Assembly (NCBI GenBank): GCA_905182995.1
Contig: CAJJDP010000122.1
Coordinates: forward strand, 2,318 to 49,984
Origin: Paramecium octaurelia
Taxonomy: Eukaryota > Ciliophora > Oligohymenophorea > Peniculida > Parameciidae
DNA length: 47,667 nt
Reading direction: 5' to 3'
The notes under the pieces are model-generated. The model worked only from the letters and a program-made list of their open reading frames with translations, was not told the DNA's origin and made no database searches. Below, piece after piece: positions 1-12,603 of the stretch (position 1 is the first letter of the stretch; each line of letters starts with the position of its first letter). Both the position numbers and the translations under genes were made by a program.

Positions 1-667
1 ATAATATGTATTTTTTGTAAATATTTGCTTAATATTGAGATGTCAGAAACAACTATTAAATTGATAATATAAACAGAGTAAATAGACTAATTCATAAGCC
101 TATCACAATCTCACTTTAAATCTAAAAAATATGTTAACAATGTTTATAATGTAAATAAATGAATTAAAATAAACTAGGACAGAACATATTAAATTGAAAA
201 TAAAAGTTTTTCCAATCTGGAAAAAATTTCAATATCACAATAACTTTAATAATTTCAATACATAAAATTTAAAATTTTTCAACTAATAGAATAAATGACT
301 CTAAATTCTGTTTTGATTCTAAGTAAAGAATAGTAAATTAAAAATCATATCAGTTGATTGAAAATAATAAAATCCTTTCATGTCCAAGGAGCTGAATGAA
401 CTTCTTTGAATAATGATTTATGGAATATTATAAATTAGTAATTACTAATAAGCTGATCTATCTTAATATAGTTCAGATGAACTCTTTTATTAGTTAAGAT
501 TATTTAAAATAAAACACATATATTTTAGCACTTTGGGGAGGTTTGTAGAAATGATTTCAGCATAAGTTTATTTTATGTTGCCACGAAATATCTCTGAATT
601 TAAAAGGACAAAATTCAGATAATTTTTTAGAGGTATTCTGGCATCCTATCTCAAATATAAATTGTAT
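1..667. other. AT-rich stretch, no supportable gene
   Basis: I see no frame with recognisable protein character on either strand. The stretch may hold the downstream flank of the relic that ends at 668. Confidence 0.4.
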
Positions 668-1130
668 TCAGGTATTTTAGAGCTATCCAATCATGGAGAA
701 TTTTAGAGCTATAAATTAATTGTATTTGATAGGAATATAACTAATCTAACCAATATTGATATTTAGTAGGCCATTTTACATTCTTGTTGTATTCATATTT
801 TCATTGGGGTTCTCGTGATGAAATCTATCACTAAATCCTATTTCCATAGAATTTTTACAAATTTAAAATTAAAGGGCAATTTTACTGTGTTCAATAAAAG
901 CTATCCTCCCTAATATTGCCTTGGCCTCAAAATTATTTCCATATTTTCCTTGATCTAGGTGAGGATGATGATGAGGTCCTTCAGCTCCATTAATCACCGA
1001 AATATTGATTTGTATCGATTAAATATTTAAAGAGATTAATTATTGTTTCTGAATCGTTTTCCTTAAATAAAATTCAATTTTTACCTCTGGGTATTTTCAA
1101 AGCTATTAAAATTTAGAGTGAAACTAAATT
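668..1130 (-). pseudogene. Decayed gene relic with His-rich GAEGPHHHPHLDQ segment
   Basis: On the minus strand a TGA-free frame runs from about 1075 to the TGA at 668-670. It contains GAEGPHHHPHLDQ and, shortly after, GKYGNNFEAKAILGRIAF, composition typical of protein rather than random AT-rich DNA. A 23-nt GT...AG intron candidate (plus-strand 1062-1084, beside CTTAAATAAAATTC) would join it to an upstream exon reading FSFTLNFNSFENTQ. In that frame a TGA lies just above the exon and no convincing start codon is present, so the gene looks broken or incomplete. I do not recognise the family. Chance remains possible because only one codon in 64 is a stop in this code. Confidence 0.3.
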
Positions 1131-1972
1131 GACCCTTTCATAATAAGTATCGTAGAAATTCATATTAGGCATTTGCTGTTTTTAAACCATATGCAAGATT
1201 GCTTTTGAACAAGCTCTATAGAGGAGTTAAAAAATTTATAAAATACAACATTAGTTATTGTAGAAATAATTTAATCCATTTATTTGATGGTAAAGCAGGA
1301 GAATAAAAAGCCAAATTAGATGGCCGTGCAGATTTGTATATTTAGTTTGTTTACAATTATTCTAATACCACATTCATAAATGTTTTGATTATATAATGCT
1401 CTAACCTTGAGAGGAGAATTCCAAAATCAATTAGTATTGACTAACAAACAATGTTTAAATGAAGTTTTATTTTTGGAGAACAATAAGAGTTTCAACAATA
1501 TATAATGAATTTTTTTTGTAAATTATGAATAATTTTAGTGTTCCCCTAATTCTGTCTCTCATTTTTCTCTTTTGCTGTTTGTTTCCAATTTATTAATTAT
1601 ATGAATAAGTGCAATCGTTTATTAATATCATTATTTGATTGATCTGATTTATATGTAAATGAATAAATGATTACAATTTATAAACTTTGAAGGAAGAAGC
1701 CATTCGATAGTCTAACAATGTTTCGGTTAACTATATTTTTGAATTTCCTTAACAAAGGTGCAGTTCAATCAGAATGGGAAAAGCATAAGTTAACTATTTC
1801 TTTGATATCTTTAGGAAATTAATGACATGCTCAATGAGGCATTTAATATTGTTTTATGTCTAAATTAAATAGTATAAATGCAAAAGCCTCTTAAACAATA
1901 ATTTGTATTTAGCATATATGTGTGAATATTTAAAACAAATTTAAAGCATAAAAATTGAATTTAATTTATTTA
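1131..1972. other. Intergenic, no gene seen
   Basis: This AT-rich spacer lies between the relic and the TPR gene. No frame with convincing amino-acid composition or repeats was found. The promoter of the gene starting at 1973 should lie at its right end, but no motif stands out. Confidence 0.4.
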
Positions 1973-3890
1973 ATGAAATAATAGATATTGTTTACGTGTT
2001 AAGATATTGAGCATGAAGGAGAAGAAATCCAAGGATTTTGTTTAAATTTGAGATGCTAAGATTCCAGATCTTAATTCTGTCTATAATGCGGAGTGGATCC
2101 TAAGAAACATTCTAGTTGCAAGAAAGACTTAAAAGGATTTGCTTAAATTTAAAATTTTGTTACGAAATTCAATTAGACTATACTCGAATTAACAACCTAA
2201 TTAAATCTGTCCTTTGAGAAAGTTAAAAAAAAAAATGAAGAATTTTAAAAATAATTGGAGAAAATAAAAATATAACTAGTTAAGATATCTCAGTGTTTGA
2301 GTTCATAGGATTATTAATAAATGAAAGACAACTTATCAGTGATCAAGGAATTGTACCAATATTTAAATAATTAAAATGAGATTATGAAGTAGAATTAAAT
2401 TGGTATTCTGCAATAATAATATTTTTTATAGGAAGTCAATTAATTAACATAAAAAAAATGATTTAGACTTTAGATTTAGATAAAGTAGAATAATAACCAC
2501 AAATTATTTAACTAGACAATTAAAGCACACTCTAGTCGGGTATATTAATTTATTATAAAAATTAGGATTATAATTATTAAATTAGTAAAAATGGCAATAG
2601 GCTAATGAACTCCTAGCCTAGAATATTAAACACTTGGAGAAGCAATTATCATTTGCAACATTCTTTTAAGGCATATTTAAAATATTGAAATAAATTTAGG
2701 TATTTCTCTAATTGAAATGAATTAACCAGGAAAAGGAATAATTATAAGAGAATAGGCCTAAAGAATTAATAGTAACTTATATAGAGACCTATTGGAGTAT
2801 TCAAATTTAGAACTTAGTAAAAATCAACAAAATACATTTATTTAAATTGCAAAAAGTAAATTAATAAATATTCTTAATAGTTTATGCTCTAACAGATGAT
2901 AAGTAATTTCAATTAGCAATTTAAGAGTGTTAAAAAATTTTGAAAAATGACCCTTAACATCTTCATGCCATATATAGAAAAAGTATTCATTTTTTCCTAA
3001 GCAGGTGCTGCTTTATATGATTTGGAAGAATATTAAGAATCTACATCTTGTATTAATGAAGCTCTCAAATAAAATACTAATTATAGTGTAGGTTATTCAA
3101 TAAAAGGTAATTTTTTGAATTGTCATAGGTATTTCTTTAAATGGTCTTAAAAAATACGACGATGCACTTATTTGCTATGATAAGGCAATTCAAATAGATC
3201 CAAATTACAAGCATGCCTATAATAATAAAGGTTTTTATTTTATATATTTTTACAGGTATTTCTTTAAATAATCTTAAAAAATACGATGAAGCACTAATTT
3301 GCTATGATAAAGCAATCCAAATAGATCCAAATTACAGCGATGCCTATTTTAATAAAGGTTTTTATTTTATATATTGTTACAGGTGTTTCTTTATTAGATC
3401 TGATAAAATACAATGATGCATTTATGTGCTTTGATAAAGCACTTCAAATAGATCCAAATTACGCATATGTCTATATATATAAGGGTTTTTATTTTGTGTA
3501 TTTTAATAGGTGCTTTTTTATTAGATCAGTAAAAATATGGCGATGCACTCACCTGCTATGATAAAGCAATCCAAATAGATCCAAATGACAGGGATGCCTA
3601 TGGATATAAAGGTTTTTATTTTATGTATTGTTATAGGCATTGCTTTATATGGACTTAACAAATATGACGATGCAATTATTTTTTTAAATAAAGCAATCCA
3701 AATAGATCCAAATTACAGCGAAGCCTATTTATATAAGGGTTTTATTTTATGTATTATTATAGGCATGGCTTTAACAGAGCTGAAAAAGTATAAATAAGCT
3801 ATCAATAATTATGAAGTAGCAATTAAGAATTGTGAATTTTAAAAAGAGGAATTTAGAGACCTAATTTTCCAAATATAAAATAGGAAATGA
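1973..3890 (+). CDS. B-box/TPR protein whose TPR repeats are single exons
   Basis: TPR proteins are helical scaffolds that bind partner proteins; the partner here is unknown. The start at 1973 (MKQQILFTCQDIEHEGEE) is followed by a Cys/His cluster (FCLNLRC, then FCLQCGVDPKKHSSC) like a B-box zinc site, then a Gln/Lys-rich coiled region. From 3005 there are about seven 34-residue TPR units with the core YDDALICYDKAIQIDPNY. They are separated by introns of 22-25 nt at 2983-3004, 3107-3128, 3231-3255, 3358-3382, 3485-3509, 3612-3636 and 3739-3762. All sit in phase 1 after AAA-G or AAG-G. Earlier introns at 2403-2431 and 2540-2565 fit well, but exon structure between 2540 and 2880 is uncertain. 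There a further intron (2585-2616) and one at 2856-2880 give the best protein, at the cost of a 19-nt exon. TGA at 3888-3890 ends the gene. The repeat part is intact. Confidence 0.85.
3005..3780 (+). repeat. Tandem TPR exon-plus-intron units, about 127 bp
   Basis: Each unit is a 102-nt exon (34 residues) plus a 22-25 nt intron. Five of the introns begin GTTTTTATTTTAT or GTTTTATTTTAT, or differ by a base or two, and end in ACAG or ATAG. They were therefore copied together with the exon instead of being inserted separately. Exons are more diverged than in the 36-38 kb array. Confidence 0.9.
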
Positions 3891-4914
3891 AATTTAATAT
3901 ATCATTATGGTTCCACATTATTTTTTATGAACTTTTATGACGATCATGTGGAATTTCGACTTTTATGTCTATTATATATAGCTTAAATTTGCTCTATTAT
4001 TTTTAGTTTTAAGTTTAATTAATTCATATTTTAATTGAATTTTCTAATAATTCTAGGTTATGTTTAAAATTTATAATTTATAAGAATAGGTTTTCTTTCT
4101 ATATAATTTGAATTCATAGAAATTCTACCTTAGGATATTCTTATTAGTTTTGTTCTCTTATGCTTTTGAGTTTTAAGTATTTTTGAGCCTATTTTAGAAC
4201 CTAATATGAAAGCTAGATTATAATAACATTTTCTTTGATTTACTTAAATTTATAAAGCTCTTATAAAAAAGGTGCAATCACTAATTTCGAATTATTCATT
4301 TAAGCTTGCCTTGAAGAATTATTTAACAATCTTCAACTTGGAAGTCACTTCGATTGATGTGTTTAAATAATTAATGTTAAATTCAGTTTTTTTGTGTTAA
4401 TTCAAAATATGATTACATCTCTAACTTAATATTTTATGAATGAGAAAAAAAATGAAAATAAAATTAATTAATAGCAGTTTAAAGAAGTTAATATCAATTT
4501 TAGTAAGTTATTGTTTTTGATAAAATCTTAACAATTCAATATATCATCAATAAATAGATTGATAAATTTTAAGGATATAAATTTTATACTGACTAAATTT
4601 ATTTTGTAGATGAATAATAAGTATGATTTATTTTTACATTAAAATATCTCCTCTTTTTCATTTAATTATCCTTATTAGCATTTATTAAAAACTTGATACT
4701 TAAAGAAGTTGAAAACCTTAATTTTATTAGAATAATATACCATTATCTATCATTTCTAATTGATGTTAATCTAACAAATAGTTTTAAAATAATATATAAT
4801 AATCATTGCCCAGGATTAATGAATAATAGCATTGATTGACCATTATAATAGGAAATCATATATATTCAACATATTACAAAAGTAAAACAATAGAACAAGT
4901 ATTTTTATATAACA
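3891..4914. other. Intergenic, no gene seen
   Basis: Very AT-rich DNA with frequent TGA in all frames. Short open stretches near 4441 lack convincing protein character. Confidence 0.4.
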
Positions 4915-5500
4915 ATGGATTTTGGCTTCGAAAGGCACAAAAAAACTAATATAAGTCTGAAGATAGAAAATAATTAACTGAAACTATTAAAGCTGAGAGT
5001 GGAATTATAGAAGATAAACAAAACAGATCTTACTGCAGCAATTAGTATTAGTAGGAAATTACTTCCAAAAGGAACTCTATTTCCTAAAGATTCTTTGAGG
5101 TGAATAATAGCACACCCTCTAAAGACTGGAGTGTCTAAATATGAATTAAAAAGCCGAGGATCTCTGATTGCTGAAAACTTAGCTGGAAGGGAGGATAGAC
5201 TGTAAAGATAGTTTACTAAATTAGATATTCCATAAGATTCAAGAATCTGATGTGCATGTATTAGGTTAAGCCGTAGTTGTTTTATTTTTATTGATTAAAG
5301 AGGATAAGGTCTACATTGAGAAGATATAATTTGAATTTTTAATGATAAGGCAGGTTTATTCAGTCTGTTTCTTTCCTGATGGTACTTTATTAAAAGTTAG
5401 TATCAATGATAACTCGATCAGTTCAGTCTAGTGGATGATTACCTTTTTAATAGAGTATGGGTCGATTCTATACAATTAATTAGCCTAAGCAAAAATTGGC
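4915..5500 (+). pseudogene. WD40-family relic
   Basis: A frame starting at 4915 (MDFGFERHKKTNISLK) stops at a TGA near 5100. Further on, at about 5345-5440, a single degenerate WD40 blade is readable: VYSVCFFPDGTLLKVSINDNS followed by I and V-Q-W. It matches the blade pattern of the WD40 pseudogene at 16-16.6 kb (CFSPDGT, LASG, DNSI, LW). Several TGAs and frame changes lie between the two parts, so this is a dead fragment. The left part may belong to the same gene, but that is only suggested by order and strand. Confidence 0.45.
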
Positions 5501-7452
5501 TAAGATGCTTTTAGAACGGCGCTAGATATTTTATACATATGTACAAAGAATTGGAATGATAATTATACGTAAACTTTGCATTTTAAAACAATATATAATA
5601 ATATAGTTTAATTGCTATAACGACTATAAATTTGTACATTGATGGTATGAACTTGATTTTAATTTATTTCTTAAATATCTATATAAGCATCTATTTAATT
5701 TGCTGCTAGATCAAAACATAAATTATGTATATAAAATAATTGTTTAAATTGATTAATATTCTATAAATAATTCATTATACTGGTAAAATGAACCATGTAT
5801 TTTAAGAGGAAAATGTAATCCTCCAATATATTGTTGTCCCTTCTTGTACGAAAATCAACAATTCAACTTGAAATTTAAGTTGAGATATTCTTGATTATTG
5901 AACCAATAAATATAAAACCAGATGAACTTAATAGTTATTGGTGTAAAATTTATAGTCTTACTTTCTGTTATTCATGATAATTCTTAGATAAAATCATTGC
6001 AAATAAGATTAAATTATTAAATTCAGTATTTAAGAAGCAATTTTAATGTATGAATGAATTTATTCTGAATTTGATGAGGCTTATCCAAATTTATTATTGT
6101 TTAGACCCAACATGATATTTTAATATGATCAATTTTTTAGAATTAAATAGAGTTTAATCCTTAGTTCTCATCTTGTTTTTGTAATGAAGAGGACAACGTT
6201 GCAAATAGTAAAAATAGTTCTTGTGAAGGTGAATTAATTAGATTAAGATTATTTGTGTTATTAGATTGATTGAGTTGCTCTAAATTTAAATAGAAAACTA
6301 GATCTACAAAAAGATATATATAAAGCGAATTAAATTATAAGAGCAATACACGGATAGCATGCTACTTCTGATATTTTTTATTCTGCTTTTTTTCGATCTA
6401 ATAAAATTTTGAGCAACTGTAAAATAATGTAATTTTGCTTGAAGCTAGATATAAATTACTCTTTTACTAGACAAAAAATTAGATTTTATAATAAATTTTA
6501 TGTCCACCTTCTGACGTTCTTCAATAATTTAAGATTGGAGAGGACGGAAATTTACATTATTTTGATTGAGCGATTTAAACAATCCAATTTGCCATATCTA
6601 AATACCTAATTGATAAATCTTATCTTTGCACAATTTACAAATTTGCATCCTTAATTGAAGATCATTATTGAAATGATGTGAGGGTAATTGATTATTTGAT
6701 TTTTTTTTTTGACAGTTTAAATAATTAAGATAAATCTTATAAATTGCTGTTAATAAATTTTTTATAACCTTTATTTAAAATAAGAAAATTTCCTTATCGG
6801 CAAGGATGTAATTAAAAATATTTTACATACACACTTAAGTTCTTTACTAAATTACACAATTCTGTTTGTGGTTCTGAGGGAAAATTTATTAAAGAAAATT
6901 TAGATTTTTACATTTTTTTGGCAATGAGAAGATAACCGACAGCTAAATTTTAATTTAAAGTTTTCAGAAATGTAAAAGAGAACTCTATAAAAGATGATCT
7001 GAATAGAAATACCATTCGTAAAGCAAATAAACAACTTGATGATTAGCTGTTTAAGATTAAGAAATATTGATCAGCTAAGAAGATATGGTTATATTCAACA
7101 GCATGGAATTTTTCCATTCTCTAACTCATTTCTTTCTTTAAAAACAGAAACCGAATACACCTTACTGAAATGTTCCTAGTTATCCTTGAAATATCACTCC
7201 TAGTCATATATAAGGGAACTCTATAAAAGAAGTGCTTTTATTTAACTCTCTAACTGAAACTATTTGGAGATTTCTATTCTTTTTCTTCTTAGATTAGGAC
7301 TCTGATACAAATACTAAAGTTAGCCACAAGATGTATTTGTTTGAATTTTTCTGTTTAATTGATTAAATGACTATTCAAATTAAGTTAAATGAGAAGATGA
7401 AATGAAAACCAAAATATATTTCATAATTTATATGTAATGGCATGTAGAAGAA
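5501..7452. other. Long non-coding or fully eroded stretch
   Basis: No supportable gene on either strand. One short frame near 6170-6260 (CNEEDNVANSKNSSCEGE) has protein-like composition but ends at a TGA without context. Confidence 0.35.
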
Positions 7453-8900
7453 TCAATTCATGTTTTTACAGCCGCATACCAAGATGGTTTCCAAAACTTA
7501 CTTCTCAAAATTTCTATAAACTTCTTCTGAGTATCTTCCACTTGAGGTACATAACTCATCCTTTTTCTCAATAATCTTCACGTATTTCCATAGATCTGAT
7601 TATTATCTCTTCCTTATTCTTCATAATGAGATAAAAAGTCCTTCTAAATAAGAGAACAAAACCTATACATCTTAAACGCCATTCCAGTTTTCTACTTTAT
7701 ATTAGAAACTACTCGGGTATCCTATTTATTGGTCAAGCATCAATCTGTAAGCGATCATTCCTTTGAGATTTAGATTCTTCAATCATTTACCCAACATTTT
7801 AGATGGATAAATTACAAAAATATTAAGTTTTGTTGAAAATTCATAAATTCATTTTTATTTATCAATTCCAAAATAAATACTCTATTTGATTACTATCTTT
7901 AAACTTATTGGAACTCCTTTTCGATCATAGAAACCATTCCTCCTAATAGAATCAAATTCTTTGCTTTAATCACTTTAGTAAGGTATAATTTTAATACACC
8001 TTTCAATCAATCCTTAAAGATGAAACAGCTATGAATAGATTTTGGAGATTTACGATTATACCTAAGTCATATTTTTTAGAAATTTAAATAATAATGCTTT
8101 ATCATTTAATACTTGAAATTTGCGATTGCATAATCTGATAAACTCCATTTATATTTTTCTTGTAAAATGCTGTCAAAAAAATAGAAAGAAGGATACAAAA
8201 TAAACCAAGCAAGAAATCAAAATAATGAATTATTTCAATTCGATAAACTTAATCATAAAATTCAAACTCAAATACCTAATTGTAAGCAGAAGTTCCTCTA
8301 GGAAAAGTCTCTGGCAAATCATTTTTTAAAAAGATTAAAATATTTGGTCAAATATAGAAAACTATAAATACTGATACTTTTAAAGAAAAGACTTCGTCTT
8401 CGACATTAATTAATTTACTTCAGAAAAAATAAGTAATTTTAGTACTCCAAAAATGATATCAATCAGTTAAGAAGAAAAATAATTCGATTCTACAAAATTT
8501 ATATGGCAAATTGATTTGTATATTAGAAATTAGCCTTTACATCTATTTAATGACAGCATTTGGAGCAGTAATTTTATCTTACTTATCTTTGACGTAACGT
8601 TAAATCTAAAATTAATTCACACGACTATTCTTAAATAGATTAGAAAGGATAATATAATCTTATCAAACCTCTTTTCCATCTGACTTTAAGCGATATTTCT
8701 AGAGATGAACCCTAAATTATTCCAATTTTATAATGTTCTTACAAAATAAGAGAATGCACTCGAAGACTTTAATTAGATACTTTCTCTTTAACCTTTTAAA
8801 AAATCTGATAAGCATGAAATGATGAATAACCCATTCCTTTAAAAATGTACTGCTTTATCAAATTAAATTCGAATTCTTTGTATTAAATCAAAATTGGTGC
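7453..8900 (-). pseudogene. Eroded minus-strand gene of unknown family
   Basis: Several protein-like minus-strand segments follow one another in different frames. Near 8700 the segment reads FVRTLQNWNNLGFISRNIAQ, near 8530 KITAPNAVIKQMQRLISN, near 7930 LTKVIKAKNLILLGGMVSMI, near 7720 MLDQQIGYPSSFQYKVENWN and near 7560 SDLWKYVKIIEKKDELC. The last reaches a TGA at 7453-7455. Candidate short introns exist, for example a 25-nt GTATAGG...TTTAG near 7650, but at least one in-frame TGA and several frame changes remain. I do not recognise the protein. A once-functional gene is more likely than chance, since all segments share one strand and order. Confidence 0.4.
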
Positions 8901-9737
8901 TATCACTTTGAAAAATTATTTAATATTATAATATGCTTAATGCAAAATAATCGCTTAAAAGTTCAAAATAAAATTATTGATTTATGTTATCATCTAAACA
9001 ATTAAGATTTATTCTAAGTATGATTAAATTACCTCCTATATTTATTTAACATTTTGCAAGTTGGATTCCTTTATTTGAACAATTCCCTTAAATTTTCAGG
9101 AGATTTATTGGAGAGGACTATTTTCTTTTCCCAGAAAGAAGTGGATATTGTAGTGTATTGTAGCTGCTTTGTGATTAGGATTACTGAAATAAGGGAATAT
9201 GAAATGACTCAAAATGATGATTTATCTATTGCATCGAAAAAAAAAAGTGAGTGAGATTCGTTCTTTAATTGTATTTTACAACTATTGATATGCAATAGAT
9301 TTTACTTTTGAAGTGAGATAAGACTAGTGAAAAATGACTTAAATCAGTTTAATTTGAGGATTATAATTTGTTTTTGGCAAACAACTTGAAATATTATATA
9401 TTTTAATGTCCGATAATTGAAATACATATTTATTAAAGTTTAGAAAATTGCAATTAAGGATGATCCGCAAATAAGTGAGTAAATTATATATATCCAGGTC
9501 CAAAGATAATGTAAGAACTTTATCGAGCTGCTAGTATTGCGGATATATTCACTTCAGTATTTCCCTCCTTTCTACATTAAATAATAATTCTGATTTTAAT
9601 CTAATACGTTTTTCAAATAGGATATATACTTCATTGCCAAAATTAGGTTTAGTTTCAATTTTAGTTAACTTAAACTTTTGCAGAAATTAAACCAAAACTT
9701 CTCCATCATTGAATTCAAGTTATTCATTTTCAGGCTT
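8901..9737. other. Mostly non-coding; one short plus-strand frame
   Basis: The only candidate is a 66-codon plus-strand frame at 9054-9254 containing FFSQKEVDIVVYCSCFVIR and EYEMTQNDDLSIASKKK. It may be an exon fragment of a lost gene; nothing around it extends it. Confidence 0.25.
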
Positions 9738-12540
9738 TAAGAATTATTTAGTAAGCAAAGATGTAAGTAAATACGTCTTGTTATTCAAAATTTATATAAC
9801 CTACATTTTAATTATGACATTAATTTTAGAACAAGTTCTTTTCCAAATAACAGCGGAAGAAAGATGTTTATTTTGTGTTATGTTGTGAAAATACAGATAT
9901 AGCTTCAAATGTCTTCTTGAATTGCTTAAAAATTGTAGGATTCATTGAATTTAAGTGCGATTCGAGCTCCCATCTGATGCTAGCAAAGATATTGGCGAAA
10001 TGTTCTCTGATATCAACTAATCATTCCTGTTCAGATGAGGCTCCAAACTAAAAAGCTCTTAGTGTATTTACAAATCTTTCACCTAAGGCAGGTTACTCTG
10101 CTTTGTCTAAGGAATGCATAAGATAAGAAGTTATATTATTGAAGAAATTTTGTTCACATTTCGAATCCAATTAGTTAAGCTTATTTGGATGCAGTTTACC
10201 TATCCAATTTAATTCTAATTCATGCATTTACCTTTAAACAACCTGTGTTGAAAGTTATTGGTTTATTATAAGGATTTATTTAAAGTCCTAGAGTTAAGTT
10301 TATTAGACAATGAGAACTAATAGGAATATCAAGACGGATGAGAGTTATTGAATACCATTTTCAGCCCTTCTTGAAGGTATGTGTAGAATGGCAAATAACC
10401 TAATTATACAAAGTGATTAGTAATATTCAACTCCAGCTCAAGTAATTCAATTGCAGCTTCCTTACAATACATAATCTCCAAAACATACGCTTGAAAGAGG
10501 GTCAACTACTTCTTTTGTGTAAAATATGTTTCTTAGGATGAACCATGCAATATTTTTTATTGTAAACAGATAAAATTATACATTACTCTCTTGCTAAATG
10601 TTCTGATGTTACCATTACATTAACCTATTATACTGAATGTAAAACCTAAATAAGGATTTAGATATGCAGATAATCTTGAATTTGAATATTAAAAATCTAA
10701 CTCAGTTTGTAATTCAATTGCCAAACTTCTTCATCGTGCTCTACCATCTCAGTCCTAAAATTTAATATGCATTTAGACTCTTAATACAGAAAAATTCGGT
10801 TTCCTTGAATAGTTTCGTACTTAGCGGATCCAGTAGATTTGCTAATTCTGAAAGTATCTCCAGATTTAGTATTTGTATTTGCAAAATACAATTTCCTGAA
10901 GATAGATATCTGTAGTTGGGTTACAAATGATCTCCGAATTGGAGATTTGACTTAGGATCATAACATTAGAGTGTGGAACTGAAGAATGAAATTCTAAAAG
11001 TTTTAATTAATATATTCATTTGTTTCTAAATAAGTAGTAATATTTCATACCTTGGTAACGTACTTTTGAAGTCATGAAAAATGTGGTAAGGATTCTCTGA
11101 AAAGGTCTATCAACCAATCAGCATACTGGACAGAAAAAAAAATATTTTGCTTGATTTTGCGTCGCAATGTGCTCCATTTTGAGCAAATTGAAATGACTAG
11201 ACTAATCAAAAAATCAACCATTACATTATATGATGTAAATAATCTCAAATAACTATCACATTAGCTGTTCTAATCTGCCATCAAATTATGTAATACACAT
11301 TTCAAGAACATCCTCAGATTTTCAATAAAGTTTAAACACAAAGGACATACAAAAATTTTAGCAATCATTATTTATCATGTAAAGTTAATTGTCATAATGC
11401 TCTTATGCATAGATATCAATTAATTACTACCAAAATGGGAGCCAAACAATACTAAAAAATCTACTATCACACTTCTCCTCATCTAACTTTAGAATACGGT
11501 ATACATTAAGTCACTTAGTTACCTTCCTATATAGTTAGTCTTCATATTTCACAGAATATTGGACTAATCTAAATATTAATTCAATTTTACTTTCCATATA
11601 GTGAAATTCTTTCATTATTCCCAATCTTCTCCCAATCTAATGAAGATTTGTCTGAAAGTAATTGCTGCCTCTAATTGACTAGTCCACCTATTAGTTTGTT
11701 TGTTCATCCAATAATAGCTCAAATTATCGTATATCGAAAATTGATCTTTTGGTCTAATATCAAATGAGATTTATTCAGTATATATTCTACTACTATCTAA
11801 ACCCGTTAATCATTACTGGCATCCTTTAATTATAGCATGCACTCATTCAAAAGTATCCTTCTTATTTTAAGTTCGTACGCTATTTCTGAGTTAACTGTAA
11901 ATAATAACAATAAATTATGAAACCAACTGGCCAAATCTATTATTAATTAATAAGCAAATCAAATCTTGAAATCAGAATGCACATCCATAACTCTCTAAGA
12001 TAGGAATTCCCAAGCTATCTGTATGCTATCTGACTATTAGAGAGAAAAACATTTAAACGCCCCTATTATAATCATAAAATAATATTAAACATTTATCTTG
12101 AAGATTACCTTTATTATGTCTGTCTATGCTAGAATGTGCAATCAAATTTCATCAGATTCTATCCATCATATCAAAAATCTTAAATCGACTACCCTATTCT
12201 GCCATGATGAGTATATACATACTGATCTTTATTGAAAATTGCTCCTTGTCCTAAACTACTTCTTCTTCTCCAACATCTGTAGTTGGCCATATTTTATTAT
12301 ATTTTGGTCTCAATAAATTTTCTTTCACTTGTATCTTTAGCCCCTGGGATAAGTATATAAAATTGGCTAGGCTAATTTTCAATATAGGATCACCTGTGAA
12401 GGCTTAAGAACAATTTAGGATTCAATTTATTATATATTTGAAGGAAGGTAATATGAAAATGAGACTCTCTTTTTGATTATAAGAAATGTAATCATTTAAT
12501 TTTATTGAGAAAATTCTTTAACCTCGCCTTAGTCACTCAA
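9738..12540 (-). pseudogene. Large decayed minus-strand gene or gene pair, family uncertain
   Basis: Many coding-like segments occur in a consistent order on the minus strand. Examples are QGLKIQVKENLLRPKYNKIW (about 12300), NECMLQLKDASNDQRVQIVV (about 11840), RGSNYFQTNLHQIGRRLGIM (about 11670), FLKCVLHNLMADQNSQCDSY (about 11300), KSGDTFRISKSTGSAKYET (about 10820), AIELLELELNITNHFVQLGY (about 10430) and LNSMNPTIFKQFKKTFEAIS (about 9940). Plausible short introns are visible, for example a 25-nt one at about 11036-11060, and a 36-nt one near 11485-11520 that would remove an in-frame TGA. The frame still breaks repeatedly. The alpha-helical, Leu-rich make-up loosely recalls the RIH parts of intracellular calcium-release channels, but I cannot establish this. 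It may be two adjacent genes. Confidence 0.45.
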
Positions 12541-12603
12541 TTTATATTTAAACTTCTAGGGCAAAGGACTCATTAAAGGTGTAATTAATTCAATTTTGAG
12601 ATG

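Noticed and set aside
3213..3797. Three short overlapping frames of 67-73 residues
   Set aside because: They are read-throughs of the 25-nt introns in the TPR gene, not separate genes.
9818..10351. 177-codon plus-strand frame without TGA (QRKKDVYFVLCCENTDIAS...)
   Set aside because: It is antisense to minus-strand segments with better amino-acid make-up and consistent order. With only TGA as stop, open frames of this length occur by chance.
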